Notes under the pieces: model-generated
Databases searched by the model: none
What the model was told of the DNA's origin: nothing
Seen by the model: only the letters and a program-made list of their open reading frames with translations
Position numbers and translations under genes: made by a program
Shown here: positions 24,229-35,900 of the stretch, piece after piece
Numbering within the stretch: the first letter of the stretch is position 1
Layout: each line of letters starts with the position of its first letter
Assembly (NCBI GenBank): GCA_003952965.2
Contig: CM025850.1
Location: 22,777,804-22,841,803 of the forward strand
Direction: 5' to 3'
From: Morella rubra
Taxonomy: Eukaryota; Streptophyta; Magnoliopsida; Fagales; Myricaceae
DNA: 64,000 bases

Positions 24229-24300
24229 GGAGGTGCGGGGAATCGAACCCCGTGCCTCTCGCATGCGAAGCGAGCGCTCTACCATATGAGCTACACCCCC
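24229..24300 (-). tRNA. tRNA-Ala, anticodon CGC
   Basis: On the minus strand the 72-nt sequence folds as a complete cloverleaf. The acceptor arm is GGGGGTG/CACCTCC (one G-T pair). The D arm contains TAGCTCATATGGTAGAGC (box A). The anticodon stem is CTCGC/GCGAG with the 7-nt loop TTCGCAT, giving anticodon CGC for GCG alanine codons. The T arm contains GGGGTTCGATTCCCC (box B). There is no intron and the CCA is not encoded. A TTTT run about 12-16 nt downstream (24213-24216 as AAAA on plus) can serve as the Pol III terminator. Confidence 0.96.
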
Positions 24301-25904
24301 GTGCCTTCGTTTGTGTGGTGGAAAGAAACTATTTAAACTATCTAATAGTGTCGGTTTTCACAGCTTGACAATTCGGAGTATTTTAAACTAATTACTGGCA
24401 GGCGAGGCTACTCTGCAATACCTAAGGTATTGCACGGGAATCCTGACCCTGGGTTCAAAAATTGAAGGTGAAGATAAACGCCACATCAGCAATCCAGCCA
24501 TAAACTTAAAATAGTTTTTGAAAACGCCTTACGACGTTTGAGTTAAACGATTGAGGGACCCAATTAAAATCTCACTTTTTGTCCTCTTTCTCTCTCCTCC
24601 CGCTCTCCCTCTCGTCGGAATCGAGCTTCCTTGCCCATTTTCACAACCGCTCGTCCCAGAGTGCTCTTGTAATCTTTCGAAAGAGTTTTTTGTTAGTCTC
24701 TTATATCTAGTTTTTCGTGTGTTTCACTCTTTCAGCAATGGGTTACTTCAACACTTTTTGAATATTTTTTCTCTAATACTTTTTGTTGTAAGCGATGTAC
24801 GAAGGAATTAATGAAAGCCTACTTCTTCGTTTTCTTTCCTGTGTCTTTCTTTTCCGTTTTTTATAAGTTGTCTTTCTTCTGTTATGTATTTTTTTTTCTG
24901 GGCTTTCTTCTTCTGTAGCTCATCCTCTTCTTCTCTCGACTGTTTTTTATTTTTTTGTCTTATTGTCTTCCCTTAGTCTGTTCTCTCTCTTCTTTTTCTC
25001 TTCCTTTCGCCTTACTACTGCTACCCTAATTGGTTATGGAGAAAGTGACGAAAGTCAAAGAATAGGAGACTAAGGGATATTGCTTGCATTTAACTCTGTC
25101 AAGGAACTTATACGTCTTTGAAGGACTGTGAAAGCGGTGAAGGAATTCATCACAACCCATCCAAACGTGAGACGTTTGAAATTGAATGAAGAAAATGAAG
25201 AAAATTCACAGTATGGGCTCCTGGCAAGAGGCAGGAAACAGACGACAGAGAATAGAAGAACAAACGTCGTCAACCTACCGTGAGTGTGCGTTAGAATTAT
25301 TCAGACAAAACTTCTAAACTTTAGAGAATCGATTGAGCTGGCAGAGTTATATCCGTTTATTACAAATGAACGATCAAGATTGAACGAATTGCTCCCTGTG
25401 GGTATTGCAGAGGAGCCTCGTCCCTGCTTCCTGGCACCCCAAAGACGTGCCCAACGGCTTGTATTCCACCGCGACTCTGCGCAATTAAAGTTGCTACATT
25501 CCCCACTGTTTCTGCAGCACTATGCAGAGGCAATAACTACCCTGAGCATCTCTTCACGGCAATAAAAGATAATGACATTGACAACCCACATGGTCTCCTT
25601 TATTTCTCACTTGCCGCTCTCATTGAAAGCAATCATATATTACTACATAATCTACATTGTAAAGGTATGGGCTTTTAGTCCTTAGGCGGTTCATTCGTCT
25701 TCCTTATCTCCACGGATTTTCTGGTAGACTTTGGACTTTGGAGTTCTCTCAATCTTCGGTGACGAACTACGATACTTCCTGTCTATTTCCTGGAATGGGC
25801 TGAGTTGCTTGTCCTTCGGAGTGTAGGAGCACAATCACATTCCTTTAACTCTTCCGTCTCATTTGGGAGCTTCTGTTTTGTGGGATCACTGATATTTGGA
25901 CATT
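24301..25904. other. Region upstream of the secreted-peptide gene
   Basis: T- and CT-rich in places (24590-25010). An open frame at 25284-25565 (93 codons, containing AELYPFITNERSRLNELLP) shows no family I recognise. Part of 25600-25904 may be 5' untranslated sequence of the following gene. Nothing firmer can be said. Confidence 0.35.
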
Positions 25905-27579
25905 ATGAAGGTTGTTGTGTTAAGGGTCTTGTTCTTGGTGGCTGGGACAGCTTTCTTGTTCCTCAGCATCTCGTGCAGCATAACTGGTACATACTCTCCG
26001 TTGGGTTAACCTAGTTTCTTGCTGATTTTCTGTCCTTGTCTGTTGAAGGAATGTTGTTTGGAATACGCGGATTCAGCGAGAAACTTTGATGTCCTTTTAT
26101 GATTTGGTTGACCGTATTGCATGCTCTTCGTTGCTGTTGTTTATTTTGTTTCCTTGCCACTATTTAATGCATGCAGTTGGTTCTTTGTAATTTGAGGTGT
26201 AATATCATAAGAAAAAATAAAAATTAAGGCATGGCCAATTGTAGTTTCCATAACTTGATTTGGAATTGCAGTGCTTATCATTGATTACCGCTTGACAAAT
26301 CCCTTCCATAGTTGGTTAAAAGTACCCCAGACCCAGATGTGTTCGTCTTCTCTCTATTTTACAGGCTAGCGATTGGTGCATCTCACTCCATCTTTCGAGA
26401 CTCCAGTTTCATCCACCATGGTTGCATGTCCAATTCTGCATGTGGAGAATCTATTTAGTCTTTTGCCTTTTGAACTCGTCGAAGGATTTTCATCATTCAT
26501 ACTAGCCAGTTAATGACGGATATGGAGGATATTCACATTTGTTTCTTTCATAGATCGTTGGTGGGGAGGCATGATATCATTTGATTCCATCATCAGTCAT
26601 TGATTATGTTTGATCTAGAACCATGATAACCTGTTGGCCTCACCCTACATTGGAGAACCGTACGGTTAACCAGTATAAGAATGGATGCAATAATCATTGT
26701 ATCTGGCGGCCATTTGTGTCTTTAACAGATTACAATCTTGGGGTGTGCATTTATTTGATATGTGTTGGTCTTGGCTCCACATACCAGATCATACATCCAT
26801 TTTGGTGCATGATGACATTATACATAAACATGCCAACGAGCTATAGAATATGTACTTGTGGTTTTTGTTAAGGACGAACTGGATTGGCAGGCTGAGAGGT
26901 GCTCTCTCCTCTTTCTCTTTTTCTGTGCGTGTGTGTGGAGAAAAGGTCAAATTCTTATTGTTGAAAAGCTTATAAAATGAAGCAGTGCATCTGATGCGCG
27001 TCGTGGAATCATGTATCTATTTTCCTCTTCTACTGTTTAACACAAATATTGCATAAGTCAAAACTTTTTCAGCTACCAACATAATCCTTTGATTTTATTC
27101 CAGCTTCGGTCTTCACCCACAATGGTGATGGTATGACAAGGGCCACAACAAACAGGAGACTGAAGGTACATTAATTCACTCTAACTCATGGGCTTTGGGG
27201 CTCAGAAATCCTTTCGGCCGATCCAGCAACTTGTCTAAGCTGCTTAAGCTGTCAAAAAAAAAAAAAAAAACCACCACTACCACTCTGGAACAATTTCGCT
27301 ACACTTAATTAACATTTGCCACAGATTGTATTTTTTGTGTTTGCATTGAATATTGGGGTCTGTTACTCTTCAATAATGCAGGAAAATGGATATGCTCTGG
27401 GGGCTGACAAGAAGAGTCAGGTAGGCAATGTAAATCTGGATGATTACCGGCCCATCGATCCAGTTCCAAGTTCAAAAGCTTCCATAAGACCCGGACCTAT
27501 CCAGCACGGGACTCCTCTCATGCCATATATTCCAAAACCTTCTCCTCCTAATCACCCCGAAGATGGAGGTTCTACTTAG
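25905..27579 (+). CDS. Small secreted peptide precursor, 113 aa, 3 exons
   Basis: Exons 25905-25986, 27104-27165 and 27382-27579 have GT/AG borders and matching phases (1, then 0), giving 342 nt with no internal stop. Residues 1-27 are a classical signal peptide (MKVVVLRVLFLVAGTAFLFL, then SISCSIT). Then come a short variable region, a dibasic RR at 45-46 and KK at 58-59, and a C-terminal block with D-D-Y at 68-70, DPVPSSK, PGPIQHGTPLMPYIPKP and a PSPPNHPEDGGST tail. A secreted precursor with dibasic sites and an Asp-Tyr C-terminal region resembles sulfated-peptide precursors such as RGF/GLV or PSY. It lacks their terminal motifs, so the family is not named. Each exon was too short to stand out alone. 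No function is assigned. Confidence 0.75.
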
Positions 27580-28565
27580 CCTACTCAATAGCCTGTCTGT
27601 CTGCAATAAATTAACTAGCTTGCAAATTGTATTATGATTATGCGTCCAACTTTTATCTTTGTGGTGTACTAGTTTCATCGTGATTATTGACGTGGTTGTC
27701 TTTTCTCATCATTTTCGGCAGATTCTTGTGCGCCATAATTCCCATCTTTTGAAATTAATTTCTTATCAAACCTGCTTTTGCCAAAGGCAGGCGTGAGTGA
27801 TCCCGTGATCGAAACTGTATCAAATTATCAATTGGTTGGTGTTTCATTTTCACTGAAAAACAGGAGAATTCAAACAAATCTAAAGCATCTAGACTGCACG
27901 TGGCCCTTCTCTTTCCAATACAAAGTGAGGCCCTACGAGTCACGTATGCTCAAAAAGCTATCGCCCATGTTTTGCGTGTGGCCATAAGAGAAGAACTGGT
28001 TCTTATATGAAAAAAATTTGAGTATTCATATACTTGCAGTATCTTTCTGGATCTGATCTTGAGGAGGCAACTAGCAGAAAACAAGCGTAAAACATGGGGA
28101 GGAAGATAATAATAATTTTCTGAGTCATCCATGGGACCTGGGGGAACATATGTAGAATAATAACAGGGGAAAAATTTATTCCTGTAACTTCCAAGAGGGT
28201 GACCCAAATCGAAACTAGAGCATAGAGAGAGAGAAAGAATTCATTAATATCACTCAACAATAGCACCAACCTCATTGACTACACCCAACATATATATGAG
28301 GAAATCTCTTGCGCCTGAAGCTACCCATTTTGGTACGTTCTTCCTCCAATATCATCACCCTGTCCTTTTCCACCAATTTTTTAGGAGTTATTCAGGTCAT
28401 TATACCCTAGTGCTTTTCTTCTACTTCGCTTGCTTTTAATCCCTTCATAAAACTTTGAGGGACATGAAATGGTTACTAAAGCAATGGGATCATGCCGTAA
28501 TATATATCATTTCACTTGAGACTAAAGAGTCACTTTCATCGTTGGGTACCCAGTTCAGAACCAAT
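27580..28565. other. 3' flank of peptide gene, no gene
   Basis: Open frames at 27755-28275 overlap on both strands without domains. Probably the 3' untranslated region of the peptide gene followed by intergenic DNA. Confidence 0.4.
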
Positions 28566-28749
28566 GGGGTTTGGCTGCTAAAATTTTGAGGATTTAAAAT
28601 TTTTGGTGTATGTAAATTGATGAAAAATGAAGTAAGAGATTATATGAATGAATTTTTTATGTTTTTTTGAATAAATAGATATATTTGATGAAGATAAAAA
28701 TTATTTTGAAGTTATTTTATTAAGCCAAATATTTGGCTGACAAACTTAA
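28566..28749. mobile_element. MITE-like element
   Basis: AT-rich 184-bp block starting GGGGTTTGGCTGCTAAAATTTTGAGG and ending ...GCCAAATATTTGGCTGACAAACTT, with imperfect inverted ends (GTTTGGCTG.../...CAGCCAAA when read inversely). It resembles the other AAAATTTTGAG-containing elements in the window. No genes. Confidence 0.5.
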
Positions 28750-31700
28750 GCAACTAGGTACTGATGATGATGCCGTCGAACTCTCACAGCTAATTATCAA
28801 TAAAGGTTTGGTTTAACTAGAATGTCACCTTATTTAGAAAAAAAAAGAGTAAAATGTCACCTTCAGCAAACCAGTACCTTGGCGTACGTATATATTGGTT
28901 GATATATAGCAGATGTCAACTCCTGCCCAGATGCTGTCTTTGTCAACTACTCCAATCCGATTTGATCACTCTGACTAGTAGGGCTCCTTTTTTTTGTTTG
29001 ATCGCCGAGAAAATAGAAGCAAGAAATATATGCCAACGCACTTTAACTCCTGTTTGAAGTGGTTCTGGGATTGATTCTAGTACTAATCTTGGATACTCAG
29101 ACGTTCTCAATTTCTGATCCAAGAGCAATAACTTCATTTCTTTCTATTTGATTGAATAAGGCCAATAATTTTGAGAGAGAGAGAGAAAAAAACTACTTAA
29201 TCATAATATTAGGGGACTGTAATGAATGGGTAAAAGAGAAAAATTGTGTAACTCTTTAAGCAATAATTAATGAATGGCTGACACTGACATGGTATAAAAT
29301 TACTAGTTTAATTGTAAGGTCAGGTGAAATAATTAAATAAAACAATGAGAAAATAAATGCACCAGGAATACTGAATGATTCCGCAAACAACTTTTTCCCC
29401 TTTATTTAAACATTTCTTTCTAACCTGATAAGGGGATCTATGACCGTCCAAATTCTGGTCACGGCCACAAATTGCACCACGTAAAGTTATTACTCTAATA
29501 AAATGTGAATCTGTGGGAGTGCACTGCCTGTGAATATAGAGAGGGACGTAGGACCCATAAGCGCACGACCCACTCCAAAGCAAGGGGAAAGAGAGAGCGT
29601 GGCAGAGACAGAAACAGACAGGAGGGATCCTAGAAAGCATTAATTGCTTTTTGCTGAGCTTGCAAAATCATAGCCTTGAAGTGTTGCCCTATCTTTTCGC
29701 AGGGAAGTGGGGGATTTAGACTCACTGCATTTCTAATAGAACAGTAATCTAAGATATCAAGGTACTTCGAAAGTGGGGGCTTAGCCAAGTAGGCTTATGC
29801 CATTTGCAATAAAACAGTACTTATCCCGTACTCGGCCACCAAATTGAATGGAAATTGGTATAATTGCATCAATTTGGTCACGGAATCATGTCTCACTGCC
29901 CTATAATTCTAGGTACAAAATAATACCTGGCCATTAAGTAGTTTTGGAGAAAGTTATTTCTTCATCATTGTCAATGATGCCCCCTCCCCCTCGCCCTCCC
30001 CTTTTTCTTACTTATTGGTCCTGTACCTCTCTGGATTACAAGGATTGAGATCTTCTAAAGTTTTAAGGTTTAGCTCAAATAACTCCTTAAGTTTACCTTC
30101 TTTCGTTATTCGTGAAGAATCCCTCTAGGAACAGATTATGCAGTATAATTCTCTGTCCAGGTTAATGGGAAACGAGGACCCAGCAATATTGCTTCTTGAC
30201 AATGCATGAGATTCGGAAGATAGTGATGAATAATTCACATGCCTCAGTTAGAAGAGGTAGAATGGGGTTCGCTTTTGCGGGTGGATGAAAGGAAAAGGAA
30301 CAAAGTTTCACAAATTGAGTGGCAACGAAGCAAAGCACCTTTGAGAAAGGTCCTTTTACGCGTTAAACCTGCAGCCGGATAAGCATGTGGTCCGCTCTAT
30401 GATTTTTTCCAATTTAGAAACATCACCCATGCATTCAAGTCGTCTGGACATCAGTATTCAAGACTCGATAATTGCACAGACAACCACCAATCGAATAAAT
30501 TGTAAATCAAAGGGGCACGCAGAATTATGGGGAAAAAAAGAAAGAAAGATAAAAAAAATTTATCTGGCCAACTGGTACAACTGTCATGGAAAGTTTTTAT
30601 AACTGTAATCGTCTGCATTGCCTGTCTAGGCCCTCACAGTACTAACTTCTCTGTTTTTTTTCTGTTGTTTTTACCATTGATCCTTCACAACACCAAATGG
30701 AGCTTTCCCAGTTTTATCAAAAAAAAAAAAAAATCTTCAGATTTTGGGAAAAAATCATGGCTTCCAAGAATTGGAGCATAGAGTGTGATAGAAGTTAATG
30801 GAGAGTTGGTATGCAATCTGGAAAGAGAAGAAATGCAGTCTCGTGGATAAACAGGGGAAAGTGGGTTCGTAGCTTTAACTCCTCTCACCTTTTTCAAGTT
30901 TGTAGCTAGCTGGTACTGGTTGGGTTGGGGGGCATTTGTGCTTTGTAGGCCCTTCAACAGATAAGGCAGAGCATTTCACAAGCTAAAACATGTCCAGTGC
31001 AGAACAGATACCTCAGTAAACGAAAATTTTTGGTATGGATGATCCTTGGGATTGATATGGAAGTTAGGAATGTAGCGGTTTTCGAGTTGGAGAGGGGTTT
31101 GTTGGGTTTTGACACCCGACGCGTAGAAAGGCAATTAGTTTTGTGACTTGGGATTAACTTAAAGATAATATAATGGAGTCGCTAGAACTCAAAGCTGGGA
31201 GGGTGATTGTCCCTCTCACTTTTTAGAAGATTCAAATGTTCGTTAGCGTTTGGTTATCAGTGACGCTAGCGACTTTGCTTGGCTACTTATTTGGGGGTCA
31301 TTGATTTAGGTCCTTAGGAGGTGTCAACTGACATCATTCTTCATCTTCTTCCGACGTAGATTTCAAAAGCGATCATTGTTTCTATGTGCGGTTAAACGAC
31401 AACGACGAGTTTCTTGCGATATAATGACCACCACCAATCTTACGCAAAACAAGAGACATGTTACCGTGCAACGGTAAACCTATTCACATCGTTGGTTTCA
31501 CTATAATGTGGCTTCTCATTTACTTCATTTACAAATAGTTTTGTTCTTTTTTTTATTTTTTTTAATAATTGAATAGTCACAGTATCTAGTCCAAAAGTGT
31601 TATAATGGGGATACTAGATTTATTTTTTAAAATTCAATGGATATATACACTCTGCCAGCTCTCTTAGTAAATGAGAAGTGTCACGTTTCTGACCACCTCA

Positions 31701-32507
31701 ATTTACTTTTTCAATTTTTTTTAAATTAAGGAGATAAACATTTATTTAGCTTTCATTCATCAAATGTGGTGAGCGTTTCTGTTCTTCGAATTTGGAAAAG
31801 TAAATAACTGTTCATTGTAAGATTGACGTTTTGGTCTGAATCTTTTTATTTATTTGTTTAATCTATGGTTAGGTTGATATGGATGAACCTAATGGATATT
31901 GCTAAAACATATAACTCAGTTTGATTGGACAGAATACTTAACCAATCAAAAACATTAACTTCCCAAGTTTGCATATGGATTAAATAGTATCATGTCTGTT
32001 CTACTTAAAGAATGTCTGAAATTTGTATAAATATCAAAAATTGAATACGTGTACTTTCTGATTGAGTGATTTACGTTGCTGGTACGATCACCTTAAACGG
32101 CCATTTTTCTCCGTGACCCGAAGCCTCAAAAGGGCCGCTCCGACGAATTTGTGATTTTTTGGTCCGGTTCGAACTTTAAAAGCAAGAACCAAAACGGCCG
32201 TTTTTTTAGCTCTTTTTCCCCCTGAAGACTCAGCTCAAGGAAAGTCCAATTTAAATTTCGGTGTCGTTTGCGTAACGTGTCTCCGTAGATTCACACTCCT
32301 CAAACATCTATACCTCCACTGCTCTCGTCAACTATCTTTTGCTACGGACTTGCTCGTGTGGCGTGCAAGCAAAAGCCCCGTAAACTCGCTTCCACGTGTT
32401 TTCCTCTCACTGTAAGTCCACGAAAAGCATTACACTCTTGTCTTATATTTACCAAAATACCCGTACCTACACACGTCGCCATTGGAGCACGCGAGTTCCA
32501 GAATCCT
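28750..32507. other. Intergenic region without recognisable genes
   Basis: Mostly AT-rich DNA with short GA runs (~29172) and A-runs (~30718-30733). A 106-codon minus-strand open frame at 29320-29640 and others at 30387-30957 show no domain, signal peptide or splice pattern I can support. A CACGTG G-box sits at about 32393, in the upstream region of the QWRF gene. Confidence 0.4.
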
Positions 32508-32513
32508 TATAAA
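32508..32513 (+). promoter_or_regulatory. Candidate TATA box of the QWRF gene
   Basis: TATAAA at 32508-32513 lies about 400 bp before the ATG at 32915. It is followed by a CT-rich leader (~32640-32660), common in plant 5' untranslated regions. Placement is plausible but no transcript start can be seen. Confidence 0.45.
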
Positions 32514-32914
32514 GCGCGCGACTAAGGAATTGCAAGTTTGTTATTCAACGGATAATGGACTTTAGTTGAAATTTCGTCCCAAGCCCCAAGCCTTTGTACG
32601 ACAGTTATGCTCACAAATCTCGCCTAAGACGCTTCCCATTCTCTCTCTCTCTCTCCCCCCGTGGCCGGCGAATCGTAACGGTCATATCTCCGGCCAATTT
32701 CTCACTTACTATAATTTCTCGAATAATATACTCTAAGGACCTTATCGGCATTTCCCGCTCACTCTTACAGTTAGCTCTCTGCAGGTTTTCCTTGCTCTCT
32801 CTCTCTGCATCCTTGGAGTCGAGCTCGCAGGCGTTGGTTCCTAGTGAATGAGCGTTAGGGCTTTCGCGGGAACTTTCAAGCAATGAGATTCGAATTGGTT
32901 CTGGGAAATACGAA

Positions 32915-35900
32915 ATGGTAGCCGCTGTGTCGACTACGTTGAACCCCAAAACCACGACCCGAGGTGGGCCTCGCCAAAGCCCTACAAGGGCCCCTCTCTT
33001 ACCCTCCGACCCCGACAATGCCATCGCTGCTCGCCGCCGCCCTAAAGCTCGAGAAGTCACTTCTCGTTACATGTCCTCCTCCTCTTCCACTTCTACATTT
33101 TCTTCAACTTCGAATTCTCGACGATGTCCATCGCCGTTGGTTTCGAGGACCTCTACGATGACGCCTGGGCCCTCGGTCTCTTCGCTGGCTAAATGGTCTC
33201 AGTCAGTAGAGCGTAGGCGGACGGCCACCCCTCGGCCTAATTCTTCTGATTTTAGCGCTGGGAGTGGCAATGGTGAAGTGTCAGCGGCTCAGAAGCTATT
33301 GTTCACTTCGGCGAGGAGCTTGTCGGTGTCGTTTCAGGGGGAGTCGTTCTCACTACAAGTCAGCAAGGCGAAGCCGGCGCCATCTCCATCCCCAAACGTG
33401 AGGAAGGGTACGCCGGAAAGGAGAAAGGCGACGACGCCGGCTAAAGTTGCCGATCCCACGGAGAATTCGAAGCCGCTGATGGATCATCAGCGATGGCCCG
33501 CCAGGTTAAGGCCAGTGGATTGTAGGAGTAGGAGCTTTGATTTGACTGAGGAGAGGAATAAGGTCAGTGGATCCGGCAGTGTGGTGAGGGCATTGCAAAA
33601 TTCCATGGCGGATGTTAGGTCTTCTTCGCTTAATGGGAGATTGAGTTCGGAATTGGAGAAGGCGGTTGAGCGTGCTGTTGAGGGGAATTCAGGTATTGGG
33701 TCCGAGGACGCACGCTCGTCTGATTCAGTTCCTGCCTCTGATACTGAAAGCATGTCTTCTGGTAGCACTTCTGGAACGCAGAACTGCGGTGGTGCTGATA
33801 GTGGAGGACAAGGGCAGCGTGGACCTCGTGCGATAATGGTCCTGGCGAGGTCCTGGCAGGAGGCTAATACCAAGTTGCGACGCCAACCAGAGCCATGCTC
33901 GCCATCAGCTAAGAACGTTGGGACGAAACCTATGGTCCCTTCAAAGCTTCTACCGTCGAAAAAACTAGCAATTGACAGCCCAGTATCGTCCCCTCGAGGA
34001 GCTGTGAATAGCAGGGGACACTTGTCTCCTATACGAGGGGCAGTTCGGCCTGCATCACCGAGTAAGCTTGGAACATCAGTGACATCCTCGCCGTTGAGGG
34101 GACCGAGCCCGTCTCGAATGAGGACTTCAGTGGCTGGTACACCGAGTTGTTATTTGAGCACCACGCCGTCAATTTTAACCTTTGCTGCTGATGTCAGGAG
34201 AGGGAAGATTGGGGACAACCGTATTGTTGATGCACATCTGTTAAGGCTCTTGCATAACCGGTTCTTGCAATGGCGTTTTGTGAATGCTAGAGCAGGTGCT
34301 GCTCTCTGCGCTCAGTGGTTAAATGCAGAGGTATAGGTCCTGGACTTAATCTTGATTCGGAGTTGATTGTAGTAACCTCTATTTTCTCCGTTCCTACTTT
34401 GTTGGTGTGATGGCTTATTTGTTTTGAGGATTCGCTTTTGTGAAATGTGTAATTCATGTAGTGGTCAATATCAGTTGATGCATTGTAGGAGTTTTCCATT
34501 CCTGTCTTTTTTTTTGCCATAAACATTTATTTTGCTTTTCAATACCCTCTGTCCTCAGAATTCTTTGGGTTGCAAAATTTGTTTATTTAAGTTGGAGTTC
34601 ACTAATGACCTACCTAAATTGCATATGTATGGTGGTATGGATGTCATGTTCTAGTACCCACAGAAAGTATGCAGTTCCATTTTATGTTTCCTACCATGTT
34701 ATGCTAAGGACTGATAGATTGAATATGGTATAGGTGAGAAAAATAGAGTAGTTTGCCTACTGAGCTTATTGAAGCTGGATGGATCAGATAATGGTGCGAC
34801 TTTTTCCAAATTTGGCCACCTTACAAAATTTTCTTCCTTCTTATGTCAAAATATTTCCCTTAAAGAGGTTAAGTGCTTACTATTATGAACGGACTCCATT
34901 TTGTGTTGCATAAAAAGTTTGTGACTTCACAATGAATAAAGTGAGTCGAGGGGGAAAAAAGATTGTATTCTCATGCAATATTTTGTGTGTGACTGAGAGC
35001 TATGAGCATGGTGGAGTGGGGAATTCATTTGATGCAGGAAGGTCAAAAGTTCAACAGTTGAATGTCTAGAAAGGAGAGGATGGTTTATAACTTCTTCCAG
35101 GGAAGAGATTCTGTGAATGCAACTTGGTCGTGGAAAATGAAAATCATAGTCACAGAGAAGCTTTTCTTCGTTAATGCAATCATCTCTAGCAATCAAAGAA
35201 TGCACATGCTGCTATATTTTCTACAGGCAGTATCAGGGTTGAAGATGAAGTTAAGAAAGATTGAGGGTTACTTAATGGGCCTTGGAGAGGTGCATGTTAT
35301 CATTTTTTTTTTTTTTTTGCATTTGAAGCCATTACTTTGTCATACCTCAGGTTTAATATATGCTCGCATTGAGGGGTTTTTGATTTTCACTTTCCTTCAT
35401 CATGTTTCATGCTGTCTTGGGGTGTTATTTTCATCATGTCCCCCATAACGGGGCGTGGGGGTGGGGATACCCTTCCCTTTGCACGTCTCAGGTTGGTTTG
35501 CGGTTTCATCTGAGGGTGAAGAGAGGTGATAAACGGTGGGTTGACTCGGTAATCCCAGAACTTTGTTAAGATTAACTGAATGAGCTGAGGTAAGAAGCAG
35601 TTTGCAACTTTTTGAATCATTAGTAAGGAACCATTATAAATGATATCAGTGAAGCGTCCGTAATAGTAGTTCCTGCAAATTCATGCTCTACTAGGTGGAT
35701 AGAACTAGTCGATCTACATCATCTGCTTACCAGCAATATGGAAAGCTTTATATCCACATAAGCTTCTTGTGATGACTACCATGTACAAATTAGGTCTCTA
35801 AGAACGCCTGCTATTCATTCTTTTTTCCCAGAATGGATGCATACTGCACAGTGAACTGTTGGTTACTGGGTCTGGGGATTTCTCCTAACTTGTCTTCTGT

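Noticed and set aside
25284..25565. 93-codon frame before the peptide gene
   Set aside because: I considered a separate gene or an upstream exon of the peptide precursor; the signal peptide at 25905 already gives a complete gene, and this frame matches no family.
29560..29640. Possible microRNA precursor (GA-rich run followed by GCATTAATTGC palindrome)
   Set aside because: No match to a mature plant microRNA I know and no extended stem-loop could be drawn.
32611..33060. 149-codon minus-strand frame
   Set aside because: Antisense to the 5' untranslated region and first exon of the QWRF gene; its sequence is explained by the sense coding bias.
33487..33873. 128-codon minus-strand frame
   Set aside because: Antisense shadow of QWRF exon 1; no domain.
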